A DNA stretch of 17,208 nt from an uncultured Candidatus Altimarinota bacterium (lineage in GTDB: Bacteria > Patescibacteriota > Gracilibacteria > BD1-5 > UBA6164), in NCBI GenBank assembly GCA_938015605.1, contig CALLPO010000049.1:1-17208 (forward strand), in the 5' to 3' direction. Of this stretch, positions 1 through 9,482 are shown piece by piece. The first letter of the stretch is position 1; each line of letters begins with the position of its first letter. A program made the position numbers and the translations under genes. The notes below the pieces were generated by a model. That model was not told the origin of the DNA, made no database searches, and was given only the letters and a program-made list of their open reading frames with translations.

Positions 1-1395
1 CCAAAGAGGAACATTTTTATCTTTTTCAATTTGATCTTGTTCTGCTTTGAGTATTTCTGCTTTTTCTAGTTCAGCCTTATCATCAAGCCTTTCTAAAATT
101 TCATCTGCTGATTCTCTATCAACAATAGTTTCATACATTCAGGCAAAAGGACTTCTGCTGATGATTTCTTTTCTTTCTTCAGCAGTAAGAGGTCACATTC
201 TAGATTCAGGTGGTCTAATAAGGGTCTTTTCTACTACTTGAGGCCTTCATTTTTCATCAAGACAACTTACTAATCAAACTCATACTGACATTTCTGTAAG
301 TGCCTCTTTTATATCAAACTGTTCATTTTGTCTAAAAGTTTCAGCTACTGTTTTAATTGCTTTTTGATCTTTTGGAGTAAAAGCACGAAGAGCATGTTGA
401 ACTCTGTTTCAAAGTTGGCTTCTTACAGTTTCAGGAATATCAGTTGGATTTTGAGTTACAAAATAGATTCATACTCATTTACTTCTAATAAGCCTTACTA
501 CTTGTTCTATTTTTTCTACTAGAATTTTTGGAGCGTCTCTAAAGAGAAGATGAGCTTCATCAAAGAAAAATACAAGTTTTGGTTTATCTAAATCTCATAC
601 TTCTGGAAGTTGTTCAAATAGTTCTGAAATTAACCATAAAAGAAATGTAGAATACAATCTTCAATCTGCAATAAGTTTACTAGCATCCATAATACTTACT
701 ACTCAATTTCATGAAAAATCTCTTTTCATAATATCCTCTAATTTCAAAGCTGGTTCTCCAAAAAATACATCTCAACCTGCTCATCTAAGAACTAATATAT
801 CTCTTCTAATAGCTCACACTGATGAAGTCGAAATATTTCAATAATCTTTTCTTAGCTCTTTTGAATTCTCATCCATATAAGAAACAACTGCTTCTAAATC
901 GTCTAAATCTAGAATGAGCCATCCATTATCATCAGCAATTTTAAATGCAATATGAATAAGTGCATCTTGTGTATCACTTAGATCCATTAATCTAGATAAA
1001 AGAAGTGGTCACATTTCACTGACTGTTGTTCTAATTGGATGACCTTTTTCTCAATACAAATCCCAAAATATAGTTGGAAATCATTTTGGTGACCAATCAT
1101 CAATTCAAATGTGATCTAGTCTTTCTTGGACTTTAGGATGATCTTTTCACTTGTAAGCAATTCAAGCTAAATCTCCTTTTACATCACTTGCAAAAACAGG
1201 TACTCACGCTTTTGAGAATTGTTCAGCTAAAATTTGAAGAGTTACAGTTTTCCCTGTACCAGTTGCTCCTGCAATTACTCAGTGTCTATTTGCTCTTTTT
1301 AGAAATAAGTCTACATCTTCTCCCTTAGATAAAATATCTCCTCATATAAGAAGTGTATTTTCTTTTTCTTCAGTTTTTTTATTTTCTTCAGGCAT
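1..1395 (-). CDS. HerA-like ATPase, DUF853/YjgR family (3' end outside window)
   Basis: Read with TGA as Gly, this gives 465 residues from ATG at 1395, still open at the window edge. The family (DUF853, E. coli YjgR) belongs to the HerA/FtsK superfamily of hexameric ATPases thought to act on DNA; its exact role is not settled. Residues 36-54 carry RHGVIAGATGTGKTVTLQ, the family's Walker A region (P-loop 43-50), in which the Gly after RH is a TGA. About two-thirds along, KLVFFFDEAHLLF is the Walker B strand, followed by the family-typical GVGIYFVTQNPTDIP segment. The C-terminal part is charged and coiled-coil-like. YjgR proteins are near 500 residues, so only a short tail should be missing. 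The gene is divergent from the small gene at 1545. No Shine-Dalgarno is seen; the leader is AT-rich. Confidence 0.93.
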
Positions 1396-1425
1396 TTACA
1401 ATATATTTAGAAATTAATTTAATAA

Positions 1426-1453
1426 ATTATATAAAAATCTTGTTATAAAGCAA
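1426..1453 (-). promoter_or_regulatory. Predicted promoter for the HerA-like gene
   Basis: On the minus strand TTGCTT (1453-1448) and TATAAT (1431-1426) are 16 bases apart. The -10 matches the sigma-70 consensus exactly. It lies 30 bases upstream of the ATG at 1395. AT-richness makes chance matches common, so this is a plausible prediction only. Confidence 0.45.
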
Positions 1454-1457
1454 AAAA

Positions 1458-1475
1458 AGGTCACAATATTGACCT
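1458..1475. promoter_or_regulatory. Palindrome AGGTCA-N6-TGACCT, operator or terminator
   Basis: Perfect 6-base arms are separated by CAATAT. The right arm overlaps the -35 hexamer (1469-1474) of the promoter for the gene at 1545, a typical repressor position. On the minus strand the hairpin is followed by a run of T, so it could also end minus-strand transcripts arriving from the cluster beyond 1818. Both uses are inference. Confidence 0.5.
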
Positions 1476-1497
1476 AAAATGTATGATGTGATACAAT
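1469..1497 (+). promoter_or_regulatory. Predicted sigma-70 promoter for the 1545 gene
   Basis: TTGACC (1469-1474), a 17-base spacer and TACAAT (1492-1497), each 5 of 6 matches to consensus at ideal spacing. It would start RNA near 1504, leaving a leader of about 40 bases. The -35 is embedded in the palindrome at 1458-1475. Confidence 0.6.
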
Positions 1498-1544
1498 TTC
1501 TTATATGAAAATACTTTTCTTATTAATTTTTTAATACACTATAA

Positions 1545-1817
1545 ATGAATGCAGAAATAAAATATATAGATAAAATTCTTAATGCTGCATGAATAAATAA
1601 AGAAACCTTGATGACAGAATGAACTGCAAGAGAAGTGACTAAAATATTAGAATCACTTTGATATGATTCACTAGAGCTTTTAAAAGATGAAACAATTATT
1701 GACCGAGATAGAAGGAGATGACTACATAACTGAGATCCAAGAGATGTACATCATAAATTATTACTGCGCATAAATGGAGCTCAGAGTCATATTAGGAATT
1801 TACTAAGACTTCAGTAA
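1545..1817 (+). CDS. Small protein of unknown function (90 aa)
   Basis: Reading TGA as Gly gives 90 residues beginning MNAEIKYIDKILNAAG and ending in TAA. I do not recognise a family. The protein is charged and probably helical. The middle, TAREVTKILESLGYDSLELL, looks like a short helical or helix-turn-helix-like segment. The C-terminal half is basic, with DRDRRRG and repeated Arg/His, so nucleic-acid binding is conceivable but unproven. There is no signal peptide or membrane segment. It is the only plus-strand gene in the left half. It has its own promoter and palindrome, and its stop codon touches the stop of the convergent gene with no gap (1817/1818). Five in-frame TGA codons with an otherwise intact frame support it being real. 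Confidence 0.7.
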
Positions 1818-2573
1818 CTATATTTTTTTTATAAAATCTTTCTTAGAAAGGTTTTTATTTTTCTCAAAAAATTCTTCAAATTTATCTCATCATTCTTCTT
1901 CAACTAATATAATGTATTTATTATACAGTTTTTCAAAAATCAGTTTCTCTGCAAAAGACATGTTATAATAATTCTGATATTTTTCCAGTGATAACATGCT
2001 TGTTGTATCTACTTTAGATTTTTCTAAATATTTACTAATTTCTTCTAACAACTTATTATAGTCAATATTCTCTGCTAATAGTTTTTTAGCTTTTATAAAA
2101 TCAAAGTTTTTTGTCTCTTCTCAAATTTTATCTACAGGAATCTTTAGGATAATTCTTGGGATTTCAAATTTAGTACAAATGAGTTCTACTCAATAACTCT
2201 CCATATCCACAAATTTTTCTTCTCAAATATCATCAGGTGAATAAATAATTTTTTCACTGCAAGCAATACTCTCTAAATCAGTAATTTTTATAAAACTTGG
2301 AACTATAAGTTCTTTGTTATTTGCTAGATTTTTTATTCTTCAGATTTGAATAGATTTTTGATATTTTTCAGAATATCCACATACTCAAATATTAACAATA
2401 AAATTATATTTTTGATTAAGTAATACTTCTTGTAAATTAATTATTGTTGAATAATTTCAAATTCATAATAATAAAAAATCAGCTTTAATTTTATGATTTT
2501 TAAGCTTTTTAATTTCTTGTTTTATAATTTTTAATTCTCAAGATGTTGCTGCTGTAAATAATATTTTTTTCAT
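1818..2573 (-). CDS. Nucleoside phosphorylase/nucleosidase superfamily protein
   Basis: 251 residues; one of the two genes here that end in TAG. The layout fits the PNP/UDP phosphorylase fold, which includes 5'-methylthioadenosine/S-adenosylhomocysteine nucleosidase and purine nucleoside phosphorylases: MKKILFTAATSGEL at the N-terminus, LLLGIGNYSTIINL near 35-48, VNIGVCGY at 60-67 and FVDMESYGVEL at 121-131. VDMES is the ribose-binding Met-Glu signature of the superfamily. An acidic stretch (EEEGGDKFEEFF) lies near the C-terminus. Substrate cannot be told from sequence; purine salvage or methylthioadenosine recycling are the usual roles. It follows the larger SanA-like gene by 10 bases, consistent with one transcript. 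No Shine-Dalgarno is visible. Confidence 0.75.
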
Positions 2574-2583
2574 TTTATAATAA

Positions 2584-3708
2584 TTAGTATGATTGAGAAT
2601 TTGAATCAATAAAATCTCAAATTGATCTTCAAATTCCAACAATATAATCAATAGATATATAGAGTATAGTAAGTATAAATTCTTTAATACCAATAAATTT
2701 TTTAAAAAAACTATTCTTTAAATAGATGAAAAAATTGTTAGATTGTTTCTCACTTAGTGTATTCTCTCAAGACTCAATAATTGGAAAAGCATTTGATATA
2801 TTAATGAGATCCTCGGACATTCTAGAAGCCACAAGAATAGAATCATCTATAGTATTTTTAACTTGACTATAGTTATACCAATTAATATCATCCTTAAATT
2901 GTTTTTGCTTACTTCTATAAGTGAAAATTAGGTTTGTTTTAGTATTAATACTTTTCTTAAAAGTATTAATATGGAAATTGTTCATGCTAATTATCATATT
3001 TTTTTGATTAGCAATTGTTTCTGATGAAATCTCAATAACTTTATTTCAAATTTTTCATATTTCTTCTTTATTTTCTTGTGTTCAATGGATAAGAAGCAAA
3101 AATTTGTTCAATAAATAGAAATTGTATTCTCTAATAACATTATAGATATCTTTTAATCTATAATGAGTAGAATTTTCAACTCAAACATATGAAAAACCTG
3201 ACCTTTTTAAAGATCTACGGACATTATTTATATTATAGAATTCAGAAATTCAAATCACTCAAACATTTGGAAAATTTCAATTGAGTTTATTTATGTTAAA
3301 AGCATTATTTGAAACATCTTGAAAAGTAATATTTTCAAAATCAAAAATTACATCTTCAGTACTAACTCATTTATTTAGTATATAATTTTTAATATTTGAC
3401 TGTTCAGACTCTCATAAATTATCACCAAGAATGTTAATAATTATTTTTTCAATTTTTCAATCATTAAATAACGAAATCGCTAAATCAATTTTTTTTAATT
3501 CATTTTCTAAAATAACATAATTTTTACTATTTATACTACTATAAACAATAGCAAATTTAGCTTTATTATGAATTCATGTTGAAGTTCAAATTATTCAATC
3601 ATAAGTAAATAAAATTAATCCAACCATGTATATAGCAAAAAAAACCTTAATAATTTTTATAGATATATCAAGAAAAATATTACCAACATTTGATTCTCTG
3701 ATTCACAT
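2584..3708 (-). CDS. SanA/YdcF-like (DUF218) membrane protein, divergent, long C-terminus
   Basis: 374 residues. An N-terminal membrane segment (about 20-38, KVFFAIYMVGLILFTY) precedes a DUF218 domain: AIVYSS, LAISLFNDGKIEKIIINILGD, IKNYILNKGVSTEDVIFD, NVGVIGISEFYNINNVRRSLKRSGF, then the closing DIYNVIREYNFYLLNKFL. SanA/ElyC/YdcF proteins sit in the inner membrane and are linked to envelope integrity and glycan-carrier metabolism; their chemistry is uncertain. The usual SGG after the first strand is replaced by NILGD, so function may have drifted. About 170 residues follow the domain with no family I recognise, including a likely second membrane segment near the end. It is a diverged tandem copy of the gene at 3786-4481. 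The ATG at 3708 was chosen because the frame closes at a TAA just upstream. Confidence 0.78.
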
Positions 3709-3728
3709 TGAAATGAAAACAAGAAATA

Positions 3729-3754
3729 TTAAATATAATATACATTATATTTAA
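3729..3754. repeat. Perfect 11-base inverted repeat, all A/T arms
   Basis: TTAAATATAAT and ATTATATTTAA flank ATAC. It lies between the two SanA-like genes and overlaps the predicted promoter of the downstream copy. In DNA this AT-rich, such repeats can arise by chance; it may be an operator or a weak hairpin. Confidence 0.4.
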
Positions 3755-3764
3755 TTAAAGTCAA
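3735..3764 (-). promoter_or_regulatory. Predicted internal promoter for the long SanA-like gene
   Basis: On the minus strand TTGACT (3764-3759), 18 bases, TATTAT (3740-3735). RNA would start near 3728, about 20 bases before the ATG at 3708. It occupies the 77-base gap between the two paralogues, one of the larger gaps in an otherwise tight cluster. Confidence 0.45.
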
Positions 3765-3785
3765 TTACTTCTTACTTATTATATT

Positions 3786-4481
3786 TTAATCTTCACTCAA
3801 TTTATTAATGACTTTTTCTAAAATTATCTTCAAAACAGAACTATCAACATTAATTTCATCTGTGACTCACATAAAAGTATATTTAATATAAGCAGGAACT
3901 TCTCTTATTAGTGAATATATATCTCTAAATTCAAAAAAATCAGGACTAGCACTTCACACATATTTAAATCATGATTTTTTTAATGAAAGTTTTACTCTAG
4001 ATATATGAAAGAATTGACTCACTCAAATTACACCAACATTTGGATAATTTCATCTCAATTGATTAATTTTATAAGCATTTATTGAAGTGTTCATTGTAGT
4101 ATTTCCTTCTGAATCAACAATAATCCAGGGAATTTTTACTCACCTATCTAATAAATATTTCCTCATAACTATAGATTCATCAAATCCTGTTTCTCACATT
4201 CATCAACTCACTATAATTCTTTCAACCTTCTTATTATTAATTAAATCAAGAGCAGCATCTAATCTGGCTTTCAATCTTAATGAAGGCTGGCCATTTTCCT
4301 CAACCCTACTTCAGTATACAATTGCATACATGGGAGTTTTTCAATTTGAAGGTTCTGATGAGATAAATCAATCTAAAGAAATAAGTGCCATTGCCATACA
4401 ATACAAAACTATAAAAAACTTGAAAATTTTAATTAAAATATCATTAGTTATACTATATGCATTTGATTTAAAAATACTCAT
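3786..4481 (-). CDS. SanA/YdcF-like (DUF218) inner-membrane protein
   Basis: 231 residues. One membrane segment (about 18-36) leads into a well-conserved DUF218 domain: YAIVYGSRVEENGQPSLRLK, ARLDAALDLINNKKVERIIVSGG, GFDESIVMRKYLLDRGV, then NVGVIGVSQFFHISRVKLSLKKSGF, and the SanA-type ending FRDIYSLIREVPAYIKY. Acidic and Arg residues typical of the family are present, including VSGG, the Glu in DESIVM and HISR. SanA is associated with envelope permeability and vancomycin exclusion in enterobacteria; the reaction is unknown. Of its 16 glycines, 12 are TGA. It starts 6 bases after the TilS stop, so it is probably cotranscribed with tilS. The better-conserved of the two copies. Confidence 0.88.
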
Positions 4482-4487
4482 AATTTT

Positions 4488-5471
4488 TTAATATATAATA
4501 ATAGTGTTCTCTTTTCTCATTTTTAGTTCCTTGATTTCTTTAACTGTTTTATTATTTTTTCAATTAATGAATTTTATAATATCTCATATATTTGCCTCAC
4601 TCAGACCAATAGTAGATCATCCGTTTGATACATGAAAAATATTTCTAATTATCTCTTTTTGCAATAAAACTGTTTTTTTATTAAAGTCTTCTATATAAAA
4701 ATATCAGTTTATTTCAAGAGTATTAATTTTATACTTTCAACTATTAAAAATTTGAATCCCTTGTTCTTTGATAAATTCTTCAACTTCTCTATCTAAATGC
4801 TGCTTCACTTCTTGAAAATAACTAATAGTATTTTTAATATTATTTTTATAACTAGAATTTATTTCTTCAAATTTTGGAATAATATTATTTCTTAAGTTAT
4901 TTCTAGTATAGATAGATTCTGCATTACTTGAATCTATAAAATATTTTAAATTATTTGTGTCTAAGTATTCTAAAATTTCATTTTTTTCTAAATCTAGAAG
5001 TGGTCTCAAAATAGCACCAGAACATTCTGTCATATTAATCAGTCCTGTTAATTTAGATCATCTAGCTAAGTTAAAAAAGAAAGTTTCAATTTTATCATCA
5101 AGATGATGACCCAGAATCACTTTATTTGATTTATGAATATCAAGTATTGCATCAAAAAACTGATACCTTTTCTCTCTTGCTAATTCCTCAAAGCTTTTAC
5201 TAGGATAGAGTTTCTGGATCTTCTCAAAATCACAACTTGCGACTTCCACCTGAAATCATTCTTTTTTTCACAACTCTTCTAAAAACTTTTCCTCATCATC
5301 TGTTTCTGGCCTTGTCCCATGATTAAAGTAACACACCACTAAGTTCTTTCTAAATTCTGTCTCCAAAATTTTATACAATAAAAACATTGAATCTGGTCCA
5401 GCTGAACATGCTAAAACCACAGTTTCATCTTTTTCATAATATTTTTCCAAAAATGTTTGAATGTTTATCAT
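4488..5471 (-). CDS. tilS: tRNA(Ile)-lysidine synthetase TilS
   Basis: 327 residues. TilS joins lysine to C34 of the CAU-anticodon tRNA(Ile) using ATP, so that it reads AUA instead of AUG; it is essential in most bacteria. The PP-loop is at residues 23-28, SAGPDS, where the family usually has SGGxDS (the second position is Ala here). NHGTRPETDDEE (50-61), the substrate-binding GHHLDDKIETFFFNLARGS (121-139, with the last Gly a TGA) and LRPLLDLEKNEI are all as expected. YTRNNLRNNIIP is the conserved segment after the catalytic domain. The C-terminal part is shorter than in E. coli TilS, like the compact forms. It is 4 bases downstream of the Nudix gene and 6 bases upstream of the SanA-like gene. 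Confidence 0.95.
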
Positions 5472-5475
5472 ATAT

Positions 5476-5928
5476 TTATTTTTTTTGTGATAAATATTGC
5501 CTTACTCAATCAGCAAGTCAATCTGAAAAATGTTTATCAACATCAAGTTTTTTTAAATCTACCCACATATATTCATCATGTTCATTACTTAATTGTATGT
5601 CTCAATTAATAAACTCAGCTTCATAGAAATTAAAAAAAATGTACTCATCCCAATTAAATTTTTCAGTCGGTTGGCAATATGTTCTTCAATTAGCAATTGG
5701 ATATTTGGAAATATTTATTTTAATATCTCATACTTCTTCCTTTATCTCTCTTTTCAGTATAGAAATTAAATCAACATCAAATTCTTTTTTTTCAATTCTT
5801 CCTCAAGGAAAATCATAACATCCTGGATGTGAATATCCTTGAGGTAATTTCATAACTAAAATTTTACCATCATTTCTTTTTAAAATTACTTTTAATGAAA
5901 TTGAATATTGTTGTATATCTTTATCCAT
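5476..5928 (-). CDS. Nudix hydrolase
   Basis: 150 residues. The Nudix box runs from G43 (GGRIEKKEF) to REIKEEVGDI (60-69). The pattern G-x5-E is intact and the metal-binding REIKEEVG helix is intact, but there are 10 residues between Glu49 and Arg60 where the consensus has 7. The fold is otherwise typical: KVILKRNDGKILVMKLP at the start, PGCYDFPGG before the box, and MWVDLKKL as the closing strand. Nudix enzymes cleave nucleoside diphosphates linked to another moiety, such as oxidised dNTPs, NDP-sugars or Ap4A; the substrate is not predictable. The gene lies 19 bases after the M24 peptidase start and 4 before tilS, inside the same run of genes. Confidence 0.9.
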
Positions 5929-5947
5929 ACTATTTTAAAATTAATTA

Positions 5948-7063
5948 TTATAATTCAATTATACTGACCTTTTTTAATTTTCAATCTTTCATAAACACAA
6001 TATCCTCTAAACGAACTCAAAATTTTCATGGGAGATAAATTCAAGGTTCTATAGTGAAAACCATTCAGTTTTCTAAAACATTATCTTTGTTCTTTGATAT
6101 ATATGGAAGCTCATGAACATCTAGTCAGATTCAGTGACCAGTTGAATGGATAAAGAAATCTCAATAACCTGCTAGCTCAATGTAATCCCTAGCAAAAGCG
6201 TCAACATCTGCTCAGGTCATTCAAGAAATAGTTTTTTCAAAAGCAATTTCATGTGCATGTTTCACTATGTTGTATACTTTTGTAAATTCCTCTTGTGTCA
6301 CTTCTTCATTATTTTCAGAAACTGACTCACGGCTCATGAGTAAGTCTGGTGTATTTACCCAAAAAGTTCTGGTAAAGTCACTACAGTATCACTTATAAAG
6401 TGCTCACATATCAATAAGAAGTACTCAACTTCTAATTACTGTTTCTCAAGCGCTGTGATGAGGAATTGCAGAATTAGGACCAAATCAGACAATGGCATCA
6501 AAGCTTTCTCAACTTCAACCAAATTCCATAATTTTAGAAATAATTATTGATCTCACTGCTAATTCAGTTTTTCAAAATAATTCTCACTTCATATTTAATT
6601 CTGTAATATAATTGTAAACATTATCAATAATATCAATTGCTTTTGTGAGTTTAGAAATCTCATGAGAGTTTTTAGTTATTCTTGTACCAGCAAAAATATT
6701 ATCGACTATATTAATTTTTGTATCTTTGAGTAGAAAATTTTTCTGTAATGCTTTATAGTATTTTAATGCAATATTATTGCTCAGGTTAATTTCTTTTTTA
6801 GAATCAAGTTTTGATGCTAGTAATTCTATAAAATCAGTTTTAATTTGAACATATTCAATTAAAAAATTATGATTTCAAAGTTTTTCTCTCAGACTCAATT
6901 CATCTATAGTTTTAGTGTTTTCAAAATATCTTCCATCCAGAAAAATACTTATTTTACTTTTTCAAATAATCATAGCCCCTAGGCTTGGCTGAAATCATAG
7001 TAAGTATTCAAAGTTTTTATCTGTAGCTGCAAAATCTGAATCTGTAATTAATAGTGTTTTCAT
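5948..7063 (-). CDS. M24 metallopeptidase, Xaa-Pro aminopeptidase-like
   Basis: 371 residues. Aminopeptidase P-type enzymes remove an N-terminal residue before proline, using two metals in a pita-bread fold. The ligands expected are all visible: D218 in LLIDMG, D229 in CSDFTRTF, H310 in HSTGHGIGLDVHE, E339 in TIEPGIY and E353 in GVRLED. PHHS (202-204) is the usual substrate-side His motif. The N-terminal 130 residues form the small creatinase-like domain, with FLDGRY at 41-46. Many invariant glycines (HGIG, NGM, EPG, PGKFG) are TGA codons. Its start overlaps the stop of the upstream kinase gene by 16 bases, implying coupled expression. Confidence 0.93.
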
Positions 7064-7653
7064 AGTCTTTGGTCATCTTTAGTTAATATCATATATTTTT
7101 CACTGAAACAAGTTGAGTTGATTTTTTCAATATATTCAAATAAAATATTGTAGGTCAAACTATATCTTTCAAAAAGACCCTTTTCATTTAGAAGACGTTT
7201 ATCAAAAGTACTAAGGTCATTTTCTTGTCTTTCATTAAGCCTACTTATCATCTGGTCAATTGATATGATTTTTAGAATAAATATGCCTCATTTATTATGA
7301 TTAATAAAATCATGTAGATAATCTACATATATTCAATCTATTTCCTGCCTTATATTATTTATATATGATTCATTATCAATATTAATATAATCATCTTGGT
7401 CACACAAAAATTTATGTGAGAGTTTATATGCAATTAAATCTATTGTACATCTGTCAAAAAAAATTAAATCATTTATACATTTAGCAGTTACATCTTTTTC
7501 TAAAGAAACGTATTTATTTAAATCAAATGATCATTCACGTAGAACATTCAATCCTGTGGATTCTACACTTCTTCATTCTGCTTCATTTCTCTCAATAAAT
7601 GTAGTTTTACCAGATCAATCAACTCAAGATACAAAATATATTAGTGGCCTCAT
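7048..7653 (-). CDS. P-loop nucleotide kinase, dTMP kinase/deoxynucleoside kinase-like
   Basis: 201 residues. Walker A is at 10-18, GVDGSGKTT, the thymidylate-kinase style loop; both of its first glycines are TGA codons. FFDRCTIDLIAYKLS matches the DR(Y)xxSxxAY segment that binds the substrate base and phosphate. MISRLNERQEND is the usual position of the lid-side Arg motif. The middle and C-terminal parts are less conserved than in standard Tmk, so a relative acting on another nucleotide or a small molecule is possible. It lies in a run with the RecX-like gene upstream (28-base gap) and the M24 gene downstream (16-base overlap). Confidence 0.78.
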
Positions 7654-7681
7654 ATTAATAATGTTATAATATAAAACTGTC

Positions 7682-8290
7682 TTAGAGTTCTTCAATTCAA
7701 TTAAGTGTATCATTTATATCTCAGAAAGAAAATCATTTTCAAACTAATTTTTGCATAATTTTCTGTTTCTCTGCAAAATTCAGTGTAAGTATAACTTCTT
7801 TAAGTTCATCAGAAGTATGCAAAATAGGCATTTTAAGGACTTTTAATAGCTCATTATGTATATTCTCTCCTTCTCACTCAGTGAATAGTTCTGCAAGGAC
7901 ACTATCAACTATTGGTTCATCAAGTTTTCTATCTACAAATTTATTTCTAATATAGTTTTTTGATTTATTTTTCTTCTTTAAATTTAATACTTGCTTATAG
8001 AGCTTTTCTATATTTATTAAACTGGTATTATCACTATCAAATTCAGTTCTAAGAATTTCTTCAAATTCTTCTTTTACGAACATTTTTTCATTCAACTTTT
8101 GTACTATGTAATAATAGTTTTTTCATCTCGTAATATAGCTTCAAATCTTTGAACTAATAATTTCTTTTTCTGCTAAAACACTTTCTAGTTTTACATTAAT
8201 AATATAATCAATGTCATCTTCAAATATTCATCCATACTTTTGTCATTTTTCTGACTGTGGTCAAAACTTTTGTGTCAGTTTTTGCCTCAT
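7682..8290 (-). CDS. RecX-like regulatory protein
   Basis: 202 residues, all helical, with repeated three-helix units as in RecX: GSYITRGKNYYYIVQKL, LYKQVLNLKKKNKSKNYIRNKFVDRKL followed by PIVDSVLAEL, and finally IMQKLVGKGFSFGDINDTL. The closing GKGFSFGDI is the most RecX-like part (family pattern: LxxKGFxxxxI). RecX binds RecA filaments and limits recombination. Overall similarity judged by eye is modest, so the call is moderate. It is the first gene of the minus-strand run. About 150 bases separate it from the next gene upstream, where a TATACT lies without a convincing -35. Confidence 0.65.
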
Positions 8291-8394
8291 TTTATTAATA
8301 CTAGGAAAGTACTTCAAATAATACCAAATAGTATAGTTGATAATTTTTTGGGATATTTCTTTTTTTTCTGACAATATTTTATTTTATTAAAAAT

Positions 8395-8417
8395 AAGTGT
8401 TTACTGTAAAGTGTTTA
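8395..8417. repeat. Direct repeat AAGTGTTTA x2, 14-base period
   Basis: Two identical copies of AAGTGTTTA at 8395-8403 and 8409-8417, in the intergenic region 8291-8441 between the RecX-like and PRTase genes. They might bind a regulator of the RecX-led operon or simply be chance. I see nothing else convincing in this gap. Confidence 0.3.
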
Positions 8418-8441
8418 TAATATTAGTTTAGCATAACTTTT

Positions 8442-9437
8442 TTATACTTCATTAATTACTTCAAATCACTTATAACTTCATACAATGGCAAGTCAGTAAA
8501 CCTTATGAGCTAAATTCTTTTCTTTAATTTTCTTTGCTGTTTCATTAAGAGTTGCTCAGCTTCAAACAGCATCATCAATAAGCAAAATATTTTTTCATTT
8601 GAATTTATTATCTCAAATAAAGATAGTCTGACTAGCATTTATAATTCTATCAGATTTTTTATTCAGTGATTTTTGAGGTACTGGTTTATCTTTAAATATT
8701 TTTAGGAGTTTCAATTCTTTTAGATCAAAATTTAGTCACTTTTTCAGTTCATCCATTAGTTGTATTTTTCTATCAATAGAAGGGGGAATAAATGCAAAAC
8801 TATCAATATCATACTTATCTATAAGTTTGTACACATTTCCTGAAATAATCTCTAGAACATTGTGAGCCAGTTCTTTATTATTGGTTTGTTTTGCATAGAG
8901 CATAAGATTTCACAGAAGCGTTTTTCAATACTTTTCAATAGAATAAAAATCAAGATAAAATATTTTATCAAGAAACACTTCATCAAAAGTTTGCTGCATT
9001 TTTGCCATACCATCAATAAACCCATCTTTATCCTTATATCAGCCATATTTCTTAAGAGTCTTTTTATATGTTTCAATTTCTTTATCAGCGGATAGGTTCC
9101 TCTTTTCACACCATCTAATAAATCATTCCATTCAATATTTCACTTCCCCATTTGCTCCAAAATCAACAAAGTTCTCTTTGAGAATTTCTCTATTTTTTTG
9201 AATATCATCTCAGTCCCCTACTGTCCCCATCAGTGGAATTCACACTGTTGTATTAGGAAAATAATACACTTTAGGTGGTGTTCCTACTTTATAAATTCTA
9301 TCTTCAGTAAAAAGTTTATTGAGATGCTTATGGATAACTTGTTTAGAAATTCAAAATTCCTCAACAATATCCTTTACTGCTACTGGTGAGTATTCATTAA
9401 TATATCAGAATATTTTCTCTCTTGTATCTGTTTTCAT
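8442..9437 (-). CDS. Winged-helix + phosphoribosyltransferase fusion, probable regulator
   Basis: 331 residues. Residues 1-60 form a winged helix: AVKDIVEEFGISKQVIHKHLNKL, then a wing with KVGTPPKVYYF. Residues 215-320 form a type I phosphoribosyltransferase domain: AFIPPS, the ComF-like KPVPQKSLNKKSDRIINAS, and the PRPP loop ILLIDDAVGSGATLNETA (284-301). The central 80-200 are helical, with no family recognised. B. subtilis PurR likewise combines a winged helix with a PRPP-sensing PRTase-fold domain, and ComF proteins share the PRTase part. I infer a regulator responsive to PRPP or a nucleotide. It is divergent from the sulfur operon, with a nested inverted repeat 12 bases upstream of its start. 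TGA is Gly in the PRPP loop. Confidence 0.82.
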
Positions 9438-9449
9438 GCTTGTATATTT

Positions 9450-9482
9450 ATAGTTGACTGTTGACTATCAATAGTCAACTAT
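9450..9482. promoter_or_regulatory. Nested inverted repeat, candidate operator
   Basis: ATAGTTGACT (9450-9459) pairs with AGTCAACTAT (9473-9482); inside, GTTGACTAT (9460-9468) also pairs with ATAGTCAAC (9471-9479). This gives three copies of the GTTGAC half-site, two direct and one inverted. It sits between the divergent PRTase regulator and the DUF134 gene and covers the -35 of the plus-strand promoter. Likely a binding site for the winged-helix protein or DUF134; which one is unknown. Confidence 0.6.

Noticed and set aside
4087..4491. 134-codon open frame on the plus strand
   Set aside because: It is antisense to the SanA-like gene, whose code-25 frame has clear DUF218 motifs; the plus frame has no recognisable domain.
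4488..5471. tilS as a pseudogene in three or four fragments
   Set aside because: Every break is a TGA; as glycine, all conserved blocks join without any frameshift.
8395..8417. Short direct repeat as the start of a CRISPR array
   Set aside because: Only two 9-base copies with a 5-base gap; far from CRISPR repeat and spacer lengths.
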